In this document: piece after piece, positions 16,037 to 25,324 of the stretch
Position numbering within the stretch: the first letter of the stretch is position 1
How the letters are laid out: each line of letters opens with the position of its first letter
Origin: an uncultured Verrucomicrobiota bacterium
Lineage (GTDB): Bacteria > Verrucomicrobiota > Verrucomicrobiia > Opitutales > Opitutaceae
DNA: 45,087 bases
Assembly: GCA_903960515.1 (NCBI GenBank)
Contig: CAJCBL010000242.1
Span: forward strand, 1 to 45,087
Reading direction: 5' to 3'
Made by a program: the position numbers and the translations under genes
The notes under the pieces: model-generated
Told to the model about the DNA's origin: nothing
The model's input: the letters and a program-made list of their open reading frames with translations, nothing else
Database searches by the model: none

Positions 16037-16738
16037 ATGAAAGATTCCTCTTCAACATCGATATCGTCATCAGCCGAGGTCGCCGCCCCCTCCATCCGGA
16101 GAATACCCCTGGCGGTCAAACTGGTCTATACGGCATTTGTCGCCGTCCTGGTTCCGGTCTATCTGCGCGCCTATGGGCCCACCAACTTTCTGTATTTCTG
16201 CGATGTTGCGCTCCTGCTCACCCTCGCCGGCGTTTGGCTCGAGAATGCTCTGCTGATCAGCATGTGCTGCGTTGGCATTCTGCTGCCGCAGTTGTTCTGG
16301 CTGGTCGACTTTTGCGCGCAGTTGGCCGGGCTCAGCCTGACTGGAATGACCGAGTATATGTTCAGGTCGTCGATCCCGCTCCATGCGCGTGGCCTCTCGC
16401 TTTTCCATGGGTGGTTGCCGCTTCTGCTGCTGTGGCTGGTATACCGCCTTGGCTACGACAAGCGCGCTCTCAAGGCTTGGGGGCTATTGGCGGTGGTGCT
16501 GGTTCTCGTTTCCTATCTGTTCATGCCGCCCGCGGGGGCCGGCCTTGCCGATCCCAATCTGCCGGTGAACATCAACTACGTATGGGGGCTCAACGACAGC
16601 ACCCCCCAGCAGTGGATGAATCAAAGCCTGTATGTTGTGGTTTACCTGATCGCTCTTTGGCTCGTTATCTATTTCCCTACCCACGCCCTGTTGGGCAAGT
16701 GCGTCCGCAATGCCGACCTTTCCACCCACAATCGCTGA
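16037..16738 (+). CDS. Membrane protein of unknown function in the lipid-recycling operon
   Basis: A 233-residue protein with about six transmembrane segments: LVYTAFVAVLVPVYL, FCDVALLLTLAGVWL, ALLISMCCVGILLPQLFWLV, GWLPLLLLWLVYRL, GLLAVVLVLVSYLFM and LYVVVYLIALWLVIYF. Conserved-looking polar motifs include GPTNFLYFCDVA and NINYVWGLND in a loop. I do not recognise a characterised family. It ends five bases before the LplT-like gene start, so the two are probably co-expressed. A role in phospholipid or fatty-acid handling is an inference from position only. Confidence 0.75.
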   Translation: MKDSSSTSISSSAEVAAPSIRRIPLAVKLVYTAFVAVLVPVYLRAYGPTNFLYFCDVALLLTLAGVWLENALLISMCCVGILLPQLFWLVDFCAQLAGLSLTGMTEYMFRSSIPLHARGLSLFHGWLPLLLLWLVYRLGYDKRALKAWGLLAVVLVLVSYLFMPPAGAGLADPNLPVNINYVWGLNDSTPQQWMNQSLYVVVYLIALWLVIYFPTHALLGKCVRNADLSTHNR

Positions 16739-16742
16739 TCCC

Positions 16743-18005
16743 ATGAATTCCAATCCTCCCTTGGCCGCGCGCAACTACCCGTTGCTTCTGGTCGGTCAAT
16801 TTCTTAGCGCCTTCGGCGACAATTTTCTCCTGGCCGCCATCCTCGGGCCGCTCACCTATGCGCTCAATTCGGGCCAGGCGACGGAAGGAGTCATCAACGG
16901 TGAGAACGCGCTTTTCGGACTCGTCTTCAGTCTGCCCTTCATCGTGCTGGCACCCATCGCGGGCTATCTCAACGACCGTATGGCGAAGACGCAGTGGCTC
17001 GTGGGCGGCAATCTTATCAAGCTCCTGGGCACTGGGGTGGGCTTTGCCGGAGTGCAGTGGTTCACCGGCGGGCAAAGCCACCTGTTTCAAGTTGTTGGCT
17101 ACACGATTGTCGGCGTAGGTGCGTGTTTTTACTCGCCTGCCAAATATGGAATTCTTCCCGAGGTTGTCGCCAAAGAGCGCCTTGTGAAGGCCAACGGCAC
17201 CGTCGAGATGCTCACGTTGGTGGCGATCGTGGCGGGACTTGGCGGAGGCGGCGTGCTCTATGATCGCACGCTCTCGTTGCCCATCTGCTATTCCACGAGC
17301 CTTGGGCTCTATGCCCTGGCCTTCCTGTGCAACGGGGCGATGGCCCGGACGCCTTTCAATCCGGCCGCCGCTTTTCGCCAGAGTTTCGGCGAGTTCGTGC
17401 GCAGCTTTATTGCCTTGCTCAGCCACCGGCGCCTCGGGCGCATCCTGCTCGGCTCCGCGCTGTTCTGGTTCTCCGGTTCCACCCTTAAGTCGGCGTTGCA
17501 GGGCTGGGGCCTGCAGGTGTTCGCGGAGGCGGGCATTGATCACATCACCAATCTGAAACTTGTCCTGCTCAAGGTCGGGATGGTGGCCGGCATTGTTTCG
17601 GGTTCCGTACTGGCGGGGCAATGGCACAAGACCGGGGACCTTTCCTGGGCCCGGCGTTACGCCATGCTCCTCTCCCTGGGTTTCGTGGCTCTCGGGTTGC
17701 TGGGCGGACACTTCGGTCTCGCTCTCGTGGTGTTGGCGCTGATCGTCACCGGAGCCGCCGCGGGTCTGTTGGTTGTTCCCTTTAACGCTGCGCTACAATC
17801 CGAGACCGACCCGACCAAGCTCGGCAAGACGGTATCCATCCAGAATCTCACCGACTATATGGGCATCGCTGCGGGTGCCGCCTACCTCTCGCTGCTGGCG
17901 CACTTCAACCTGAGCCCCTCGCACATCATGATAGCCCTTGGCTTCACGGTTGCCGCTATCACGATAGCAATGCGGGTGATCGCTCCGCCGCCGCCCGCAT
18001 CCTAA
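16743..18005 (+). CDS. lplT: Lysophospholipid transporter LplT-like MFS protein
   Basis: A 420-residue major facilitator superfamily protein with about twelve membrane segments. The N-terminus NYPLLLVGQFLSAFGDNFLLAAI matches the LplT pattern, where an Asp and Asn sit in helix 1. PIAGYLNDRMAKTQWLVGGN is the loop 2-3 signature with conserved Asp and Arg. LplT flips lysophospholipids inward for reacylation by Aas, and an Aas-like gene follows six bases later. I chose the ATG at 16743, after the upstream stop; the longer frame from 16710 overlaps the previous gene. Confidence 0.87.
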   Translation: MNSNPPLAARNYPLLLVGQFLSAFGDNFLLAAILGPLTYALNSGQATEGVINGENALFGLVFSLPFIVLAPIAGYLNDRMAKTQWLVGGNLIKLLGTGVGFAGVQWFTGGQSHLFQVVGYTIVGVGACFYSPAKYGILPEVVAKERLVKANGTVEMLTLVAIVAGLGGGGVLYDRTLSLPICYSTSLGLYALAFLCNGAMARTPFNPAAAFRQSFGEFVRSFIALLSHRRLGRILLGSALFWFSGSTLKSALQGWGLQVFAEAGIDHITNLKLVLLKVGMVAGIVSGSVLAGQWHKTGDLSWARRYAMLLSLGFVALGLLGGHFGLALVVLALIVTGAAAGLLVVPFNAALQSETDPTKLGKTVSIQNLTDYMGIAAGAAYLSLLAHFNLSPSHIMIALGFTVAAITIAMRVIAPPPPAS

Positions 18006-18010
18006 TCCCC

Positions 18011-20155
18011 ATGAAACGGACACTTGTTGAAAGGCTTCTCTATCCCGCCGCCCGTATCCTGTTGCGACTGCTCTTCAGGGTGGAGGTCAAGGGGCTCGAG
18101 CATTACCCCGCCACGGGGCGGCGCTTGGTTATCGCCAACCACACTTCTTGGCTCGATGCCGCTCTGCTCGCAGCCTTTCTGCCCGACAAACCGGTCTTTG
18201 CGATACACACCCAGATCGCTCGGCTGGGCTGGGTGAAGCCCTTCCTGCGCTTTGTCACCGCCTACCCGGTGGATCCACTCCAGCCGATGCTGCTGAAGAC
18301 TCTTTGCACCTGCGTCGAAGAGGGTGGGGTAGTAGTCATCTTCCCCGAGGGCCGGCTCAGCACGACCGGAGGACTGATGAAGATCTACGATGGCGCCGGC
18401 TTCATCGCCCATCGCACAGGTGCCACCATTGTGCCGGTTCATATCGATGGAGCGCATCTCTCCATCTTCACCAGGTTGGCGAGTAAATATCGGCGCCGCT
18501 GTTTTCCGAAGATAACGCTTACCTTCCAACCTCCCTCCGTACTCGGCGAGTCGACACCGAGGGACCAGTGCACGCCGACTATATATCGACTTCTCAGTGA
18601 GAGCGCGTTCGCAGCCCAGCTACCCGCGCATTCTCTATTCCGGGAGCTCATCGAGGCTTCGCGCCGTCATGGTGGTTCACGCCCGATCTGGGAAGACCAC
18701 GAGGGTAAGGGGATGAACTATTCGCAGGTGTTGGGGCGCTCGGCCTATCTCGGCACCCGCTTCGCCGAAACTACCCGGCAGGGGGATGTGGTCGGCATCA
18801 TGTTGCCCACCAGCATGGCGACCGCCCTCGTGTTCTGGGGCTTGCAATATGGGTATCGGATTCCGGCTTGGCTGAACTTCTCCATGGGCCCCGCCGCCTT
18901 TGCGTCTACACTACGGACGGCCAAGGTTGGCATCGTCGTCACGTCGCGGGTTTTCGTGGAAACGGCTCATCTGGAGGAGCAGGTCAAGGTGCTGGGCGAG
19001 GTGGGTTGCAGACTTATATACATCGAGGATCTACAGCCGACCGGCTTCGGGAAACTCAGGGCGGCGTGGGTGCAGCTCACGCTCCGGCTGCAGTACTCGC
19101 GCAACGAGCGGCGCTGGGCCGTTGCTGGGCGGGATCCACGGGCGGCCATCTTGTTTACCTCCGGTTCATCCGGTTTGCCCAAAGCTGTCGTGTTGTCGCA
19201 CTCCAACTTGCTGGCCAATATTGCTCAGTTGCGGGCCCGGATCGATTTCACGCACAGCGACTGTGTCTTCAACGCACTGCCGCTCTTTCACGCGTTTGGG
19301 CTCACGGGTGGTATGCTCGCGCCTTTGCTCTCCGGCGTGCGGACCGTGCTTTACCCGACACCGCTGCACTACGGGCTGATTCCGGAGTTCGTTTATAGCT
19401 CCAACGCCACGATATTTTTCGCCACCAACTCCTTCCTCAACGGCTACGCCCGCAAGGCGCATGGCTTCGATTTCTTCTCGCTGCGCTATGTATTTGCCGG
19501 TGCCGAGAAACTTCAGGCATCGACCCAGAAACTCTGGAGCGAGCGCTTCGGTCTCCGTATCTACGAAGGCTACGGCACTACGGAGGCCTCGCCGGCCCTC
19601 ACCATGAACTGCCCGCAATGCTATAAGGTTGGCACCGTTGGCCAGTTCATTCCCGGCATCGAGTATCGTCTCGATTCCGTTCCGGGAACCGCCGGCGGCC
19701 GGCTCTTCTTTCGCGGGCCCAATCGCATGATGGGCTATTATCTCCCCGACCAGCCGGGCGTACTGGTGGAAGCCGGCGACTGGTACGACACCGGCGACAT
19801 CGTTTCGGTCGATGACCAGGGCTTCGTATCTATCCTCGGCAGGGCCAAACGTTTTGCAAAGATCGCTGGCGAGATGGTTTCGCTGGCTGCGGTGGAGGAG
19901 GCTGTCTGCGCGCTCTGCAGCGGTGCGGTCGCTGTGGTCAGCCGGCCGCACCCCTTGCGTGGCGAGGAGTTGATTCTCTTCAGCGCCGAAGGCCCGCCGA
20001 CCATGGAGGCTGTACGCGAAGCGGTGCGAGCGCAGGGTTTGTCGGATATCGCTGTGCCCAAACGAGTCCGACTCTGCGCTCCGTTCCCTCTGTTGGGCTC
20101 GGGAAAACCGGACCTGATGGCTCTCCAGAAGATGGCGCTGGATGACGAAGCCTAG
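18011..20155 (+). CDS. aas: Bifunctional acyltransferase/acyl-ACP synthetase (Aas-like)
   Basis: A 714-residue two-domain protein close in size to E. coli Aas (719). The N-terminal acyltransferase domain has the PlsC motifs NHTSWLDA (H44 and D49, the HX4D pair) and FPEGR (111-115). The C-terminal domain is an AMP-forming synthetase with the P-loop ILFTSGSSGLPKA (from about 380), YEGYGTTEASP (from about 518) and WYDTGDIVSVDDQGFVSILGRAK further on. Aas reacylates 2-acyl-lysophosphatidylethanolamine at the membrane using acyl-ACP made in situ. The preceding LplT-like gene supplies the substrate, the same functional pairing as in enterobacteria. Confidence 0.93.
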   Translation: MKRTLVERLLYPAARILLRLLFRVEVKGLEHYPATGRRLVIANHTSWLDAALLAAFLPDKPVFAIHTQIARLGWVKPFLRFVTAYPVDPLQPMLLKTLCTCVEEGGVVVIFPEGRLSTTGGLMKIYDGAGFIAHRTGATIVPVHIDGAHLSIFTRLASKYRRRCFPKITLTFQPPSVLGESTPRDQCTPTIYRLLSESAFAAQLPAHSLFRELIEASRRHGGSRPIWEDHEGKGMNYSQVLGRSAYLGTRFAETTRQGDVVGIMLPTSMATALVFWGLQYGYRIPAWLNFSMGPAAFASTLRTAKVGIVVTSRVFVETAHLEEQVKVLGEVGCRLIYIEDLQPTGFGKLRAAWVQLTLRLQYSRNERRWAVAGRDPRAAILFTSGSSGLPKAVVLSHSNLLANIAQLRARIDFTHSDCVFNALPLFHAFGLTGGMLAPLLSGVRTVLYPTPLHYGLIPEFVYSSNATIFFATNSFLNGYARKAHGFDFFSLRYVFAGAEKLQASTQKLWSERFGLRIYEGYGTTEASPALTMNCPQCYKVGTVGQFIPGIEYRLDSVPGTAGGRLFFRGPNRMMGYYLPDQPGVLVEAGDWYDTGDIVSVDDQGFVSILGRAKRFAKIAGEMVSLAAVEEAVCALCSGAVAVVSRPHPLRGEELILFSAEGPPTMEAVREAVRAQGLSDIAVPKRVRLCAPFPLLGSGKPDLMALQKMALDDEA

Positions 20156-20326
20156 CACCGGCGCTTAGGTGAAATAGCCGGCTGTTTGGGGAAACGAAGC
20201 GAGCGCCCTCCAAGCAATTTCAAGGCAATGAACCAGGAGCGAACTAAACCTCTTGGTAGGCTTCGCGCCAAGGAGCTGTGTTTGCCGCAGCCCCTGCCGG
20301 CGCAAGCCAGGTTGCGATGTTCGCGT

Positions 20327-20974
20327 TCAATATAGCTGGCGCAGCCAAGCGTCGATCACCGGGGCGATCTGCACGGCGAGCGCGTCGCAGGCCCAGGCGA
20401 CAAATACCGCAGTGAAGACATCCATCAAATAGTGGGCCCGGAGTAGCAGCACCGTCACGGCTTCGCCGATGGCGATGACCACTGCGGCGGCGGCGAGCCA
20501 GGGCGGGCCGTTGCGGCTAAGTTCTATCGCCCCAACCACCGCGATGGAGGTGTGGCCGGAGAAGTAGAAATCATTGCCCACTCCATAGGTAACGAGCAGC
20601 GACGGAAACCCCGGATCGCGCCAGATCGTACCTTTGGGCAAGGGGAGAGTGCAAAGCCCCTGGCAGAGCTGCCGCAGCAGGAAGACCATAAATAGCGCGG
20701 CGAATGGACGGATCGTGGCTCCGAACACCGCAGTGCCGATCAGATAGAGGGCGAAGAGATCGATGAAGGCCGAGGATACGATCAGCAGGAGGTCGGCTGC
20801 CCGGGTATGAATCCACAGCCAGGCATTGGCGGATGTGGTGAGATCATGGATCCGGTCGCCCACCCCCTCCGTGGGCATCGCCTTGCGGCTGATCAGCCGT
20901 TGCGTCCAGAACCAAAGGACAAGGGCTACCGCGATTACCGCGATGCGCAGAAGGATTGCGAGAAAGGTGTTCAT
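20327..20974 (-). CDS. PAP2-like membrane phosphatase/phosphotransferase
   Basis: A 215-residue protein with about five to six transmembrane helices starting FLAILLRIAVIAVALVLWFW. The catalytic motifs are DFYFSGHTS (the PAP2 SGH motif) and LRAHYLMDVFTA (the later H and D of the C3 motif). The spacing resembles the PAP2_C/sphingomyelin synthase-like branch rather than soluble acid phosphatases. Its start codon overlaps the stop of the upstream acyltransferase gene (ATGA), so the two are translationally coupled. Together they suggest synthesis or turnover of phosphatidic acid or a head-group exchange. The exact substrate is not evident. Confidence 0.8.
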   Translation of the reverse strand: MNTFLAILLRIAVIAVALVLWFWTQRLISRKAMPTEGVGDRIHDLTTSANAWLWIHTRAADLLLIVSSAFIDLFALYLIGTAVFGATIRPFAALFMVFLLRQLCQGLCTLPLPKGTIWRDPGFPSLLVTYGVGNDFYFSGHTSIAVVGAIELSRNGPPWLAAAAVVIAIGEAVTVLLLRAHYLMDVFTAVFVAWACDALAVQIAPVIDAWLRQLY

Positions 20975-22161
20975 GCTTGGTGGGTTGAGCCGGCGAGCAG
21001 TGCTACGAGCTGTACGCGGATTTCTCTCATCAACGGGTCCTCGGCGCCCCGTATGCGCTCGGGGGACACTTCGATGGCATCGCCCACCGTGACGACCGCC
21101 CGTATAGGGGCCACTCGGCGCACCGTGTCGGTCGTGTCCTCCTCGAAGCGTTCGACCGTCTCCAGGATTCTTTCGGGGGAGGGTGAGCCGGAAAGATAGT
21201 CTTGGGGGTAGAACGCCAGTTGCTGTGCGAGATAGAGTTGCGCCAGCAGCGTCCAGCGCTGCTCCAGCTCCGGTTCGGAGAGCTGGCCCGCGATCATTTC
21301 GGGGAGCAGGGCGGTGCGCAGCAGCTTCACTCGTCCAACAACATCGCCCTCGTGCCGGCCTTTCAGCCATGCGTTTTCTATCGGGCAAAGCAGATGGTTG
21401 ATCAGCTTCTGGCAGCGCTGGCCCAAGTCGCCAGTTTGTGGTGCGCCAAGCTGCTCGATTTCCTTGAGCGTGAGCAGCGCGCCGCCGATACGCGCTATGC
21501 GCTCAAGCAAGGGCATGTCCTTCGCCGGCCGCCAGGAAAGTCGTGTCTCGATATCCTCGAGCATCGGCTGGATCGTCGCGTTGAGGTCGCCTTCGAAGCT
21601 ATAGCGGATGCCTACCGGATGGACGACGACGCGGCCGGGGGGCGTGAGCGCCGCCCGCTGCTTGGCTGCGGTGCGCGCGATCATCGCAGTGCCTTCCATC
21701 AGCGGATTCAGCACATCGTTGTGGCGGGAGATCACGCCCTCCGCAAACAGCACCAGAGGGCGCCTCGCTTCGGCGATGATCTGGGTGGCGCATTTGAGCG
21801 CCTCGCGATCCAGCCCTTCGCGGTAGACACTGAATACACCGGCGCGGGGAAGCAGAAAGCGCTGGAGGGCGCCCTGCATGAAGAGGTGCCAGCTCCCCAT
21901 GATGTGCACATTGAGGCCGATGGAGCGGCCCAGCGCGGCGAGCACAAACGGATCGCCCGGGCGGCAGTGGTTGGGTGCGAGCATGATCCCGTGACCGGCC
22001 CGTGCTGAGGCGGCGAGCTTCTCTGCGCCGTGGAATTCCACAGCCGTGATCCCCTCCTTGCGCAGCAACAGGGGGAGCAGAGGGCGGATGAGCCGGGGCC
22101 AAAAAGCGCCGCGATGCGGGGGGACGAAGCTGTAGGGCTTTGCAACGACGATTGCTTGCAT
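20971..22161 (-). CDS. PlsC-like 1-acylglycerol-3-phosphate acyltransferase family protein
   Basis: A 396-residue protein with an N-terminal glycerolipid acyltransferase domain. The HX4D motif is in APNHCRPGDP and motif III is FAEGVISR, in the place of the usual FPEGT. The region between holds GSWHLFMQGALQRFLLPRAGVFSVYREG. The C-terminal ~200 residues are helical and polar with no motif I recognise, longer than typical PlsC (~245). The Gly-Val after FAEG deviates from the classical motif but retains Glu and Gly. The gene is coupled to the PAP2-like gene downstream. The start ATG at 22161 has no Shine-Dalgarno sequence. Confidence 0.82.
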   Translation of the reverse strand: MQAIVVAKPYSFVPPHRGAFWPRLIRPLLPLLLRKEGITAVEFHGAEKLAASARAGHGIMLAPNHCRPGDPFVLAALGRSIGLNVHIMGSWHLFMQGALQRFLLPRAGVFSVYREGLDREALKCATQIIAEARRPLVLFAEGVISRHNDVLNPLMEGTAMIARTAAKQRAALTPPGRVVVHPVGIRYSFEGDLNATIQPMLEDIETRLSWRPAKDMPLLERIARIGGALLTLKEIEQLGAPQTGDLGQRCQKLINHLLCPIENAWLKGRHEGDVVGRVKLLRTALLPEMIAGQLSEPELEQRWTLLAQLYLAQQLAFYPQDYLSGSPSPERILETVERFEEDTTDTVRRVAPIRAVVTVGDAIEVSPERIRGAEDPLMREIRVQLVALLAGSTHQA

Positions 22162-22609
22162 TGGGTGGAGCCGAGGAGACCCAAAGACGGCGTCGATGAC
22201 GAGTGGGGAATCTGGCGAGCCGGCACTGGTGCGTCGCGCCTCTCAGCCGTGGCCATGCAATCGTACCGCTTTGCGCTCTGTCACTGCACGAACTCCGGTG
22301 TCCGCCGTAGGAGTATGCTTGCACGCGATCAGCGCTCCGAATCGCGTGCAAGCACGCCGCTACGGCGGGGTGGTTACGGCTTGGGTTCAACAGGGCACCG
22401 CAGACGCGGGAGATTCTATTTCCCGCGAAGTGAGGCCTCGCCGCGACGGCGGCCTTGCGGCGGGGTTGAAATGGGGCGGTGGTTGGGGGGCGGCCGGGGT
22501 GGGTGTTGCTCATTTTTCTCCGAAAAGGCCTGCGATCTGCCCCCGAACGAAAATTCCGGTTGCGGCTGGGGGCCTCGAATTTCTAACGTGGATTCTCCTA
22601 TACGCTTTG
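22162..22609. other. Divergent intergenic region carrying a repeat element
   Basis: About 450 bases lie between the acyltransferase (minus) and SNF2 helicase (plus) starts. The first part is filled by a full-length MITE/REP-like element (22246-22380). The remaining ~230 bases hold no coding frame that I trust; the open frame leading into the helicase has a composition unlike it. Confidence 0.55.
22246..22380 (+). repeat. MITE/REP-like element, full length (135 bp)
   Basis: Ends GCCGTGGCCA (22246-22255) and TGGTTACGGC (22371-22380) are near-perfect terminal inverted repeats. A hairpin pairs 22306-22329 with 22341-22364. The left half carries CACGAACTCCGGTGTCCGCC, identical to the same part of the element at 10647-10781 read in reverse complement. 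Confidence 0.85.
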
Positions 22610-25189
22610 ATGCACACTCACGGTCCCAAGCGCATCTACTCCCCTCAGTCCCTCGAATGGTGGTTCGAGCGCTTGACGGCCGACTGGTCGGCCAACTTCA
22701 CCGAGGCTGCCTTGGAGCTGGGACGCACCATCTACCGCGAGAGCGAGATTCGTGAGGTGGAGCTGGGCGACAGCGATGCGATCATCCACCGGCGGGTGGA
22801 AAAGAAGGAGGACTACACCGTGATCGAGTGGGTGGGCGACAAGCCTTCGGTGCGCTCGTCCTCGACCGACGAATTGGTGGCTCATGGCATCGCGGTGGCC
22901 GGGCTCTACGAGATCGAGGAGTTGCTGGCCGAGGAGATTTCGCCATTGCCGGTGCCTCCGCCCTCGCCGGCGGCCCAGCCCAAGAGCGCGCAAAACAAGG
23001 TGGTGGCGTCGAGGTTTCCCCTGGCCGCTCCGGCACCCAAGGCACCCGAGGTGGCGAAGGCAAAACCGGAGGCAGTGGAGGCGCCGGCGCGGGAGTTTGT
23101 GCTGTGTTTCCACTCCGTGGATAAGGGTCTGGCTTGCGAGGCCTTCTGGGTGGAGCGCGACGGCCGCAGAGTGCCGGCCTACGGGGCGGGCAGCGCCAGC
23201 ACTTTGCAACTCAGCTCGGCCGACCGGGCGAAGGCCATCGGGCTGGCGACTTATGCGCGCAAGGCGCACTTCCATTTCCACCCCGAGCAGCATGCCTACG
23301 TGTTGGAGCTGGTGCTCGAGATCCCGGAGTTTTTGCGCAACGGCCTGCCTCAGTGGCGCAAGCATTTCACCGTCGAGGTGGACCCCGCGGTGAAGGGACT
23401 TCAGGAAGGCGTGCGCCAGGTCGAGATCGAGGCGCACGCGGTGCGCCGGCGCGGGGCGGGCATCGACTTGCGCTGGGTTTTCCGCACCGGGGAGCGTTTG
23501 CTCACCGCTGCCGAGGTCGACGAGGTGTCGCGCCTGCACGGCCAGCAGGTGCTGCTGCCGGGCGTGGGTATCGTGTCCTTGGCCACGGAGAAGTGGGAAG
23601 GCGTGCAGTCCTGGCGCCGCATGACCGCCGACATGCACGGCGACACCATCCCGCCATACCTGGTTTTTTCACTCTTCAACGAGGCCCGCTGGAAGGTGAC
23701 GCTCACCCCCGAGCTCGAGGCGTGGAAACAGCGCGTGCTGGGGGTGGGGGCGGCGCCGGCTGCCGCGCTGCCCGCCTTCCTGCGCCAGTATCAACGCCTC
23801 GGCGTCGAGTGGATGATCCACCTTTGCGAGACCGACTGCCACGGGCTGCTGGCCGACGAGATGGGCCTGGGCAAGACCGTGCAGGTGCTCACCTTGCTGG
23901 CTACGCGTCCGCTGGAGGGCCATCCGCACATGGTTGTGTGTCCGGCCAGCGTGGTGCCGGTGTGGCGCGAGGAGGTGGCTCGGTTCTACCCTCAGTTGCG
24001 GGTGGAGATACTCAAGGCCGGGCACGACTTCGCCACCCACCCCGAGCCGGCGCTATGGCTGGCCAGCTACGCCCAACTGCGCAAGCACCGCGAACAGCTC
24101 GCGAAGGTGGAGTTTGGCTACGCCATCCTCGACGAAGGGCAGTTCATCAAGAATCCCGACGCCAAGGTCAGCCACGCCAGCTTCGCGATACGCGCGCAGC
24201 ATCGACTGGTGCTCACCGGCACTCCGCTGGAGAACCGCCAGCTCGATCTGTGGTCGATCTTCCGCTACCTCCTGCCCGGGTTGCTGGGCAGCCGCGCCGG
24301 CTTCGAGGCGGCGCTGCTGCGCGACCGCGACGGCACCATAGAGCGGCTGCGCCTGCAGATCGCCCCCTTCGTGTTGCGCCGCACCAAGGACGAGGTGGCC
24401 AAGGAGCTGCCGGCCAAGGTGGTCATGGACCTTCGCTGCCCGCTCACCGACCGGCAGCGCGTGGAGTACGCGAAGATCTGCGACGAGGGCCTGCGCCGCC
24501 TGGGCACCGACCTGGGCACGGCGGTGCGCGAGCGCTCCTTCAGCCTGTTCGCCTTGCTCACCCGCCTGCGCCAAGCCTGCTGCGATCCCGCGCTGCTTCC
24601 GTGGGTGGACGGCACCACGCACGAGAGTGGCAAGCTCAACATGCTGGTGGCCAAGCTGGCCGAGGTGCTCGCCGGTGGCCACAAGGTGGTGATCTTCTCC
24701 CAGTTCGTGATGTTCCTGGACCGGGTGCGCGCTGTACTTGCCGCACAGTTCCCGGATGTGCCGCGCTTCGAGTTGACCGGCTCCACGATCGATCGGCAGA
24801 AACCGGTGCACTCGTTCCAGGGCGCGGCCGGCCGAGCCATCATGCTGGTGAGCCTGAAGGCTGCCGGTACTGGCATCACCCTGCACGCCGCCGACTATGT
24901 GTTCCTGCTCGATCCGTGGTGGAACCCCGCGGTGGAGGACCAGGCCATCGATCGCGTACACCGGCTGGGGCAGACGCGGCCGGTCTTCGTTTATCGCCTG
25001 ATGACCGCCGGCACTATCGAGGAGCGCATCCAGGCGTTGAAGGCGGAGAAGAAGGCGATGTTTGACCGCATCGTTGGCCGGTTCCGCACGGAGTTCGATC
25101 TCTCTCAGCATTTCGCCTCGCTCGACAGCCTGATCAAGCTGGCCGCCGCTCCAGACGCCGAGTCCGAAGCCGAACTGGGCGAGGGGTGA
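22610..25189 (+). CDS. SNF2-family DEAD/H helicase-like ATPase
   Basis: An 859-residue protein. The first ~380 residues form an uncharacterised N-terminal region with a Pro/Ala-rich linker. The SNF2 ATPase core follows: motif I DEMGLGKT (416-423), motif II DEGQ (from 508) and motif III LTGTPLENR. After it come LRRTKDEVAKELP, motif V VSLKAAGTGITLHAADYVFLLDPWWNP and motif VI QAIDRVHRLGQTRP. Bacterial SNF2 proteins translocate on DNA or remodel nucleoprotein complexes, for example in transcription recycling like RapA. No restriction or defence partner is next to it. I chose the ATG at 22610; upstream codons in frame lack coding character. Confidence 0.92.
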   Translation: MHTHGPKRIYSPQSLEWWFERLTADWSANFTEAALELGRTIYRESEIREVELGDSDAIIHRRVEKKEDYTVIEWVGDKPSVRSSSTDELVAHGIAVAGLYEIEELLAEEISPLPVPPPSPAAQPKSAQNKVVASRFPLAAPAPKAPEVAKAKPEAVEAPAREFVLCFHSVDKGLACEAFWVERDGRRVPAYGAGSASTLQLSSADRAKAIGLATYARKAHFHFHPEQHAYVLELVLEIPEFLRNGLPQWRKHFTVEVDPAVKGLQEGVRQVEIEAHAVRRRGAGIDLRWVFRTGERLLTAAEVDEVSRLHGQQVLLPGVGIVSLATEKWEGVQSWRRMTADMHGDTIPPYLVFSLFNEARWKVTLTPELEAWKQRVLGVGAAPAAALPAFLRQYQRLGVEWMIHLCETDCHGLLADEMGLGKTVQVLTLLATRPLEGHPHMVVCPASVVPVWREEVARFYPQLRVEILKAGHDFATHPEPALWLASYAQLRKHREQLAKVEFGYAILDEGQFIKNPDAKVSHASFAIRAQHRLVLTGTPLENRQLDLWSIFRYLLPGLLGSRAGFEAALLRDRDGTIERLRLQIAPFVLRRTKDEVAKELPAKVVMDLRCPLTDRQRVEYAKICDEGLRRLGTDLGTAVRERSFSLFALLTRLRQACCDPALLPWVDGTTHESGKLNMLVAKLAEVLAGGHKVVIFSQFVMFLDRVRAVLAAQFPDVPRFELTGSTIDRQKPVHSFQGAAGRAIMLVSLKAAGTGITLHAADYVFLLDPWWNPAVEDQAIDRVHRLGQTRPVFVYRLMTAGTIEERIQALKAEKKAMFDRIVGRFRTEFDLSQHFASLDSLIKLAAAPDAESEAELGEG

Positions 25190-25205
25190 GGGCGGAGGAG
25201 CCAAG

Positions 25206-25240
25206 GCTGAAGGCTGGAGGCGGAAGGCTGAAGGCTGGCG
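25206..25240. repeat. Heptanucleotide array, five units (GCTGAAG type)
   Basis: GCTGAAG GCTGGAG followed by GCGGAAG GCTGAAG GCTGGCG gives five consecutive 7-mers between the SNF2 stop and kamA. The unit is the same as at 10412-10524, about 15 kb away. Confidence 0.8.
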
Positions 25241-25324
25241 CTGCGGCTGAGGCCGGCCTAGCCAACCTGTTTGGGCGACGCATTTGACAGCCCGCACCTC
25301 GGCCCTAACCTCCGCCCCACCTCG

